Source of the DNA: Microcella alkalica | Lineage (GTDB): Bacteria > Actinomycetota > Actinomycetes > Actinomycetales > Microbacteriaceae | Direction: 5' to 3' | DNA: 64,000 bases | Assembly (NCBI RefSeq): GCF_014137945.1 | Contig: NZ_JACGWX010000008.1 | Location: forward strand, 1-64,000 | Shown here: one piece after another, positions 58,477-64,000 of the stretch | How positions within the stretch are numbered: position 1 is the stretch's first letter | Layout: each line of letters starts with the position of its first letter | Made by a program: the position numbers and the translations under genes | The notes under the pieces: model-generated | Seen by the model: the letters and a program-made list of their open reading frames with translations, nothing else | Database searches by the model: none | Told to the model about the DNA's origin: nothing

Positions 58477-59274
58477 TCAGTCCTCTCGCACGGAGCCGGT
58501 GGACGCAGAGCCGAAGAAGTCGAGCAGCGCGGCTGCGGTCACCGGCGCATCCTCGGCGGGGGGCAGGTGCGCGACGCCGGACACCATGACCGCTCGGCCA
58601 TCGGCGACGCCGCCCGCGATCTCGTCGGCCTTCGCCTCGGGGGCGACAGCGTCGTGCTCTCCCCAGAGGGCGAGGACGGGCATCCGGATCTCGCCGAGCC
58701 GGCCGCGCACGTCGTAGTCGGCGAGCGCTTCGCAGCAGCGGGCGTAGCTCTCGTCGTCGGCGTCCTGCAGCACGTGCAGCAGGCGGCCGCTCAGGTCGGG
58801 CGCGCGCTCCATCGAGCCGGGCGCGAACCAGCGCTGCGCGGAGGGGATGATCACCGCCGATGTCGACTGCGCGCGTACCGTCGCCGCCCGCTCGTGCCAG
58901 GCCTCGGGCGTGCCGAGCTGGGCGCCCGAGGCGACGATCGCGGCCGCGTCGACGAGGTCGGGGTGGCGCAGCGCGAGCTCGAGGCCCGTCGCGCCGCCGA
59001 GCGAGACGCCCGCATAGAGGATGCGCTGCTCGCCCCGGTCGCGCAGGGCACCTGCGAGACCGTCGGCCAGCTCGCCGACCGTGAAGGGCTCGGTCGTCGC
59101 GGGGCCCGCACCGTGCCCGGGGAGATCCCATGCGCACACGCGGAATCGCTCGGCGAGCAGCGGCAGCGCGGTCTCCCACAGGATCGTCGAGGTGCCGAGC
59201 GAGGGCCCGAGCACGAGGAGCGGGGCGCCGTCGGGGCCGACGGTGGGGGTGAGGTGGATGCTCGGGGTCGTCAT
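58477..59274 (-). CDS. pcaD: 3-Oxoadipate enol-lactonase PcaD
   Basis: The 265-residue alpha/beta hydrolase opens the enol-lactone to 3-oxoadipate. Visible motifs are VLGPSLGTSTILWE (oxyanion), FRVCAWDLPGHG, the nucleophile elbow AGVSLGG, the acid in ALWGEHDAVAP and a catalytic His in GVAHLPPAEDAP. The ATG overlaps the pcaB 3' end by four bases. It is followed directly by pcaC, so the order recalls a split PcaL. Confidence 0.9.
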   Translation of the reverse strand: MTTPSIHLTPTVGPDGAPLLVLGPSLGTSTILWETALPLLAERFRVCAWDLPGHGAGPATTEPFTVGELADGLAGALRDRGEQRILYAGVSLGGATGLELALRHPDLVDAAAIVASGAQLGTPEAWHERAATVRAQSTSAVIIPSAQRWFAPGSMERAPDLSGRLLHVLQDADDESYARCCEALADYDVRGRLGEIRMPVLALWGEHDAVAPEAKADEIAGGVADGRAVMVSGVAHLPPAEDAPVTAAALLDFFGSASTGSVRED

Positions 59275-60647
59275 GCGGGGTGGCCTCCGTCGAGCACGCG
59301 GTCGATCATGATGCCCGTCGCGCCGAGATACGCGCCGGGGTCGAGAAGGGCGGAGATGTCGAGGCCGGCGAGGGTCGGCTCGGCGAGCAGCAGGCGCTCG
59401 AGCTCGGCCGCGTCGGTCGCGCGGCCGAGCAGGGCACGGGCGCGGTCGTCGCCGAGGTGCGGGGCGAGGGCGATCGCGAGCCGCTCGGCGACGAGCATGC
59501 CGCCCGAGAGCGCGAGGGTGCGCTCGACCGCGGCGCCGTCGACGACCAGGCCGGCGGTCAGGGCGCGCGCGGTGCTCGCGGCGCCGAGCGCGAGCCGCAG
59601 CAGTTCTCGCAGCGTCGACCACTCGGCGTGCCACGCGCCGTCGGGGCGCTCGTCGACCGCGAGGGCCGCGGCTGAGTGCAGCGTCGCGCCCAGCTGCGGC
59701 GCGCGCATCGCCGCCGAGCGGATCAGCACCGCGCCGACGGGGTTGCGCTTCTGCGGCATCGCCGACGAGCCGCCGGGCGTCGACTCGGCGAGCTCGCCGA
59801 TCTCGGTGCGGGCGAGCGTCGCGACGTCGGCGCCGAGACGTCCGAGCGCGTCGACGGCCTGCACGAGCGCGTCGCCGAGCTCGGTGACGGGCCAGCGCAC
59901 GGTGTGCCAGGGCAGGTCGGGCACGGCGAGATCCAGCTCGTCGGCGAAGGCGGCGACGAGGCGCAGTGCGGCAGCCTCGGCATCGGCCGGGTGGGTCGGG
60001 CGGGCGTGCTCCACGAAGGCTGCGAGCGTGCCGGCGGCGCCGCCGAGCTGCGCGGGGAGCTGCTCGAGCGCGAGGGCCAGGCGGCCACGCGCTCGGCGAA
60101 CGCCGACGAGCCAGGTCGCAGCGCGCATCCCCATCGTGGTCGGCACCGCGTGTTGACCGAGAGTGCGCGCGGCGACGACGTGATCGCGCTGGGCGCGCGC
60201 AAGGGCGGCGAGCGACCCCTCGACGCCCTCGAGCTCGACGAGGATGCGCCCTCCGGCGCGGCGCGCGACCAGCATGAGCGCCGAATCGACGACGTCCTGA
60301 CTTGTGGCGCCGCGGTGCAGCCACTCGCGATCGGCCTCATCGAGCAGGCCGCGCAACCGACTGACGAGGGGGATGACCGGGTTGCCTCCCGAGACCGCCG
60401 CCTCGGCGAGGTCGTCCACGTCGATGCCGTGCCCGCTCGCGGGGTGCCCCGCTCCGAGCCACCCGAGGCGATCGGAGACGCGCTCGGCCGCGATCGCGGG
60501 AGCGACGTCGATCCCCGCCCACGCGCGCGTCAGCGCGATCTCGACGGCCACGAGCGCGTCGAGCACGACTCCGTCGCCCATGGCGTCAGCCGCGCCGATC
60601 GACACGGGCGAGAGCAGACCGCGGTCGACGGCCCCGTCAGTAGGCAA
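59271..60647 (-). CDS. pcaB: 3-Carboxy-cis,cis-muconate cycloisomerase PcaB
   Basis: The 458-residue member of the fumarase/aspartase superfamily has HRGATSQDVVDSALML, the signature GGSSAMPQKRNPVGAVL and TMGMRAATWLVG. It forms 4-carboxymuconolactone from 3-carboxymuconate. The proposed start is TTG, overlapping the end of pcaG by 11 bp; it keeps the DRGLLSPV segment expected at the N-terminus. A start further in at ATG would remove conserved residues, so TTG is preferred with moderate certainty. Confidence 0.87.
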   Translation of the reverse strand: MPTDGAVDRGLLSPVSIGAADAMGDGVVLDALVAVEIALTRAWAGIDVAPAIAAERVSDRLGWLGAGHPASGHGIDVDDLAEAAVSGGNPVIPLVSRLRGLLDEADREWLHRGATSQDVVDSALMLVARRAGGRILVELEGVEGSLAALARAQRDHVVAARTLGQHAVPTTMGMRAATWLVGVRRARGRLALALEQLPAQLGGAAGTLAAFVEHARPTHPADAEAAALRLVAAFADELDLAVPDLPWHTVRWPVTELGDALVQAVDALGRLGADVATLARTEIGELAESTPGGSSAMPQKRNPVGAVLIRSAAMRAPQLGATLHSAAALAVDERPDGAWHAEWSTLRELLRLALGAASTARALTAGLVVDGAAVERTLALSGGMLVAERLAIALAPHLGDDRARALLGRATDAAELERLLLAEPTLAGLDISALLDPGAYLGATGIMIDRVLDGGHPA

Positions 60648-61200
60648 GGAACACGGTCTCCTTCTCTCCCTGCAGACGGATGTCGAAGTGGAGTCCGCCC
60701 TCGGGGGTCCGCGATGCGATGAGCGTAGCGCGCTCGTCGGGCGCGAGACCGGCCAGCAGGGGGTCGGCGGCGAGCGCCGCCTCGTCCTGCGGCAGGTACG
60801 CGCGGGTGTGGAGCTTGTTGGGCAGTCCGCGCGCGTAGACGATGACGGCGAAGAAGGGCGCCCTGCCCGGTTCGGCTCCGGGGTCGCGGGTCCAGAACTC
60901 GTAGCGGCCCTCGTCGGTGGTGAAGGCGCGACCGAAACCGGTGAAGGTGTGGCCGTCGCGTCGGCAGGCGCCGCGAGCGCGCGGGATCGAGCCGTCGGAG
61001 TCGGCCTGCCAGATCTCGACGAGCGCGTCGGGGATGGCCGCGCCGTTGCCGTCGGTGACCGTGCCCCCGAGCACGAGCGAGCCGGGCGAGTGCGGGTGCA
61101 CGACCTGGTTCATGTCGGGGTACTGCAGGCCGAACGCGAAGAAGGGGCCGACCGTCTGACCGGGGGTCGGCGTGTGGGTGCGGGGCGGGACGACGGTCAT
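60637..61200 (-). CDS. pcaG: Protocatechuate 3,4-dioxygenase alpha subunit PcaG
   Basis: The 187-residue subunit shows PTPGQTVGPFFAFGL, GNGAAIPDALVEIWQADSDG, FTGFGRAFTTDEGRYEFWT and FFAVIVYARGLPNKLHTRAYL, the alpha-chain pattern of intradiol dioxygenases. It lacks the full set of iron ligands, which the beta chain supplies. Its ATG overlaps the pcaH stop (TGATG), so the two chains are made in equal amounts. Confidence 0.93.
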   Translation of the reverse strand: MTVVPPRTHTPTPGQTVGPFFAFGLQYPDMNQVVHPHSPGSLVLGGTVTDGNGAAIPDALVEIWQADSDGSIPRARGACRRDGHTFTGFGRAFTTDEGRYEFWTRDPGAEPGRAPFFAVIVYARGLPNKLHTRAYLPQDEAALAADPLLAGLAPDERATLIASRTPEGGLHFDIRLQGEKETVFLAY

Positions 61201-62021
61201 CAGTTCTCCTCCTCGGGCTCGAACCACGTGGCGTCGGGGCCGTCGACGACGATGTCGAAGCGGTACCCCATCGAGAACTCGGGGCTCGTCAGGTCGTGGT
61301 CGTAGACGCCGACGAGCCGGTCCCGATCCTTCTGGCTGCGGATCGAGTTGTAGATCGGATCGAGCGCGAAGAGCGGATCGCCCGGGAAGTACATCTGCGT
61401 GATGATGCGCTGCGTGAACGACGAGCCGAAGATCGAGAAGTGGATGTGCGCGGGGCGCCACGCGTTGACGTGGTTGCGCCACGGGTACGGGCCCGGCTTG
61501 ATCGTCGTGAAGCGGTAGCGCCCCTCGTGGTCCGTGACCGTGCGACCCGCGCCCGTGAAGTTGGGGTCGAGAGGAGCGGGATGCTGGTCGCGCTGGTGGA
61601 TGTAGCGGCCGGCGGCGTTGGCCTGCCAGATCTCGACGAGCTGGTTGCGCAGCGGGCGGCCCCACGAGTCGAGCAGTCGGCCCTCGACGGTCATGCGCTC
61701 GCCGAGCGGCTCGCCCGCGTGCTGCAGGGTGAGGTCGGCCTCGATCGCGGCGACGTCGCGCTGCCCGAAGGCGGGCGAGAGCAGCTCGATGGTCTCGGGG
61801 TCGACCAGGCGCGGGTTCTTCGTCGGGTGCCGCAGGATGCTCGAGCGGTAGGCCGGGAAGTCGTAGAGCGTGGTCGGCAGCTGCTCGCCCGCGGCGACGC
61901 GGCGCTCGGCCTCGGCGTGCGCGGCGACGATCTCGGCGGTGATGGCCGATTGCGATGCCTGGTCAGGTGCGGCGAGCAGCGACTCGGGCGCTGCCGCGGT
62001 CGGGGACGGCGGTGTCGTCAT
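61200..62021 (-). CDS. pcaH: Protocatechuate 3,4-dioxygenase beta subunit PcaH
   Basis: The 273-residue catalytic subunit cleaves protocatechuate between the hydroxyls. Non-haem Fe(III) ligands are visible: Tyr140 (GRYIHQRDQ), Tyr179 (GPYPWRNHVNAWRPAHIHFSIF), His192 and His194. The N-terminal 30 residues are an Ala/Pro/Ser-rich extension. It heads the pcaH-G-B-D-C operon. The ATG has GGAGACACC just upstream and a TTCCC...GGGAA operator lies in the divergent gap with an IclR-type gene. Confidence 0.93.
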   Translation of the reverse strand: MTTPPSPTAAAPESLLAAPDQASQSAITAEIVAAHAEAERRVAAGEQLPTTLYDFPAYRSSILRHPTKNPRLVDPETIELLSPAFGQRDVAAIEADLTLQHAGEPLGERMTVEGRLLDSWGRPLRNQLVEIWQANAAGRYIHQRDQHPAPLDPNFTGAGRTVTDHEGRYRFTTIKPGPYPWRNHVNAWRPAHIHFSIFGSSFTQRIITQMYFPGDPLFALDPIYNSIRSQKDRDRLVGVYDHDLTSPEFSMGYRFDIVVDGPDATWFEPEEEN

Positions 62022-62091
62022 GGTGTCTCCTCGAGAGGCAGTGGAGCGATGTCGTGATTGTCGTCCCGCGCACTCCGCCCCCACCGCATCC

Positions 62092-62108
62092 TTCCCACTC
62101 AATGGGAA
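62092..62108. promoter_or_regulatory. IclR-type operator between pcaH and the iclR gene
   Basis: TTCCCACTCAATGGGAA is an inverted repeat with TTCCC/GGGAA arms and a central CTCA like the cre operators. It sits in the divergent gap and can control both genes. Confidence 0.68.
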
Positions 62109-62127
62109 TCGGTGTCATCCTCAGTGC

Positions 62128-62880
62128 ATGGCCAACTCCCCCACGGGCGATTCCGTCACCGACCGGCTCGTGCGCGTGCTCGAGACCTTCACGCCGAGCC
62201 GCACCGTGCAGACGGCCGCCGAGATCGGGCGCCGCTCGGGCCTGCCGCGCTCGTCGGCGCACCGCATCGTCGGCGAGCTCGTCGACGCCGGCCTGCTCGA
62301 GCGCGACGACGACCGCCGCATCCGCATCGGCATGCGGCTGTGGGAGCTCGCCACCCGCTCGTCGCAGGCGCTGCGACTTCGCCAGGCGGCGATGCCCGCG
62401 ATGGAGAGAGTGCAGGCGCGCATCCGCGAGCACACGCAGCTCGCTGTGCTCGAGCAGGACGAGGCGCTCTTCCTCGAACGGCTCAGCGGCCCGACCTCGG
62501 GCTCGAACGTCACGCGCATCGCCGGGCGCCTTCCCCTGCACGCCTCGTCCTCCGGGCTCGTGCTGCTGGCCTACGGCACGCGCGACCTGCAGGAGCGGAT
62601 GCTCGCCGGCAGGCTCGCCCGCCTGACGCCCGAGACCATCGCCGACCCGGCGGCCCTGCGGCGCAAGCTCGCCGAGGTGCGCACGCTCGGCCACGCCGTC
62701 GCGCGCGGCTCGATCGAACTGGTCTCGACGGGCGTCGCGGTGCCCGTGCGCGATGAGACGGGCACGGTCGTTGCGGCGCTCTCGGTCGTGCTGCCGCGCG
62801 ACGCCCCGACCTCCGCTGCGCTCGACGAGCTGCACCGCGGGCGGCGCGAGATCGAGCGGGCCCTCGGCGTGCGCTCGTGA
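62128..62880 (+). CDS. IclR-family regulator of pcaHGBDC/pobA (candidate)
   Basis: The 250-residue protein has a winged helix (VTDRLVRVLETFTPSRTVQTAAEIGRRSGLPRSSAHRIVGEL) and the IclR effector domain (TQLAVLEQDEALFLERLSG; AGRLPLHASSSGLVLLAYG; GHAVARGSIELVSTGVAVPV). It is divergent from pcaH across an inverted repeat and lies just before pobA on the same strand, so it likely senses protocatechuate or 4-hydroxybenzoate. It is closer in motif layout to the cre regulator than to the pcaR downstream of pcaF. Confidence 0.82.
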   Translation: MANSPTGDSVTDRLVRVLETFTPSRTVQTAAEIGRRSGLPRSSAHRIVGELVDAGLLERDDDRRIRIGMRLWELATRSSQALRLRQAAMPAMERVQARIREHTQLAVLEQDEALFLERLSGPTSGSNVTRIAGRLPLHASSSGLVLLAYGTRDLQERMLAGRLARLTPETIADPAALRRKLAEVRTLGHAVARGSIELVSTGVAVPVRDETGTVVAALSVVLPRDAPTSAALDELHRGRREIERALGVRS

Positions 62881-63020
62881 CGCGTCGGCCCTGAAGAGCA
62901 GGCACCGACGGCACCGTTGGTCGACGGGCATCCCGATCAATGAGACGGATGCTCTGCGCGGCCTGAGCGCCGTCGCACACTGAGCGCGCCCTCCCTTGTG
63001 GCCCCGTCGAAGGAGACCCC

Positions 63021-64000
63021 ATGACCACGACCCTGCGCACCCCCGTCGCCATCGTCGGCGCCGGGCCCGCCGGCCTGCTGCTCGCCCACCTGCTCGACGA
63101 GCACGGCATCGACTCGATCGTCGTCGACCTGCGCACGCGCGGCGAGATCGAGAGCACCATCCGCGCCGGCATCCTCGAGCAGGGCACGGTCGAGCTGCTC
63201 GACCGCCTCGGCGAGCACAGTCGCGCCCGCACCGTCGGCCACCGCCACGACGGCATCGAGCTGCGCTTCGAGGGCGAGGGGCACCGCATCGACTTCCCGG
63301 CGCTCACGGGCCGCAGCGCCTGGCTCTACCCTCAGCACGAGGTGCTCAAGGATCTCATCGCCGCGCGGGTCGCCGCCGGTCAGGATCTGCGCTTCGGCGT
63401 CACCGTCACCGGCATCGACGAGTCGAGCCCCGAGCGCCCGCGCGTGCTCGCGACCGACGCCGACGGCGAGGAGCTCGCCATCGAGGCCGACTTCGTCGTC
63501 GGAGCCGACGGCTCGCGCAGCGTCGTGCGCCCCTCGGTCGTCGGCTCGAGCCAGGGCGGCTACTTCCGCGAGTACCCGTTCGCCTGGTTCGGAATCCTGT
63601 GCGAGGCCCCTCCCAGCTCGGACGAGCTCATCTACAGCAACTCGCCCGACGGCTTCGCGCTCATCAGCCAGCGCAGCGAGACCGTGCAGCGCATGTACTT
63701 CCAGTGCGACCCCGAGCTCGACCCCGCCTCGCTCAGCGAGGCCGAGGTGTGGGAGAACATGCAGAAGCGAGTGCCGGGCACGACCCTCATCGAGGGCCCC
63801 ATCTTCCAGCGCGATGTGCTGCGCTTCCGCAGCTTCGTCGCGCACGGCATGCGCAAGAACCAGATCGCGATCATCGGCGACGCCGCGCACACCGTGCCGC
63901 CCACCGGCGCGAAGGGCATGAACCTCGCCGTCGCCGACGTCGCGCTGCTGCACGTCGCCCTGCGAGCCCTGCTGCAGGAGAACGACGCTCGCCTGATCGA
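63021..64000 (+). CDS. pobA: 4-Hydroxybenzoate 3-monooxygenase PobA (3' end beyond window)
   Basis: The first 326 residues are in the window and the frame is open to the last base. The flavoprotein hydroxylases pattern is clear: FAD motif GAGPAG (13-18), DLRTRGEIESTIRAGILEQGTVELLDRLG with the PobA-typical IRAGILEQG, GADGSRS (the DG motif), EYPFAWFGILCEAPPSSDELIYS and GDAAHTVPPTGAKGMNLAVADV. It converts 4-hydroxybenzoate to protocatechuate, linking the cre and pca genes. The ATG has AAGGAGA upstream. Confidence 0.94.
   Translation, partial: MTTTLRTPVAIVGAGPAGLLLAHLLDEHGIDSIVVDLRTRGEIESTIRAGILEQGTVELLDRLGEHSRARTVGHRHDGIELRFEGEGHRIDFPALTGRSAWLYPQHEVLKDLIAARVAAGQDLRFGVTVTGIDESSPERPRVLATDADGEELAIEADFVVGADGSRSVVRPSVVGSSQGGYFREYPFAWFGILCEAPPSSDELIYSNSPDGFALISQRSETVQRMYFQCDPELDPASLSEAEVWENMQKRVPGTTLIEGPIFQRDVLRFRSFVAHGMRKNQIAIIGDAAHTVPPTGAKGMNLAVADVALLHVALRALLQENDARLI

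Overview
The window is high-GC DNA with dense coding, many GTG starts and mostly leaderless-looking promoters. Together with a linked menaquinone gene set, a maltose ABC operon without its own ATPase, and a compact AspRS, this points to an aerobic actinobacterium, most likely of the family Microbacteriaceae. No species can be named from the sequence alone.

Layout. 1-2.0 kb: a less GC-biased edge with a truncated surface-like gene, a micro-membrane protein, a DUF3263 protein and a lipoprotein, next to tRNA-Met and tRNA-Thr. 2.1-13.5 kb: maltodextrin use: malEFG, an intracellular GH13 enzyme, a divergent GH13 alpha-glucosidase and a LacI-family regulator, with an M23 peptidase, an inositol-monophosphatase-like enzyme and tRNA-Tyr in between. 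13.5-16.6 kb: YajQ, cardiolipin synthase, a GNAT and a DUF1801 protein. 16.6-28.9 kb: an FprA-like reductase and menaquinone synthesis (hepT, menG, menF, menD, menA, menE, menB, menC) with PPK2 and small membrane proteins. 29-35.2 kb: a giant wall-anchored bifunctional amylase-pullulanase carrying the same LacI-type operators as the mal genes. 35.6-40.3 kb: cytochrome c maturation (ccsB, resB, ccdA, resA) and a histidine phosphatase. 40.3-43.8 kb: a compact AspRS, a small unknown protein, and a ring-cleaving dioxygenase/hydrolase pair.

43.8-64 kb is the main attraction: a contiguous aromatic catabolic island. An eight-gene operon in the order creJ-I-H-G-F-E-D-C (P450, two-polypeptide PEP-synthase-like kinase, SDR, ferredoxin, ferredoxin reductase, HD phosphohydrolase, aldehyde dehydrogenase) matches the Corynebacterium glutamicum 4-cresol/alkylphenol system. 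In that system the phenol is first phosphorylated, the methyl group is oxidised on the phosphate ester, and the phosphate is then removed. Its product, 4-hydroxybenzoate, would enter pobA, pcaGH, pcaB, pcaC, pcaD, pcaIJ and pcaF, all present here, to give succinyl-CoA and acetyl-CoA. Three IclR-family regulators and two distinct palindromic operator families sit at the promoters. A second HD phosphohydrolase, a clear paralogue of CreD, is divergent from the cre regulator and is the least explained part.

Starts were chosen by homologous N-termini, Shine-Dalgarno sequences, operon overlaps, or a TANNNT -10 hexamer placed 6-8 nt before the start codon. Functions are inferred from recognised sequence motifs; no database search was run.
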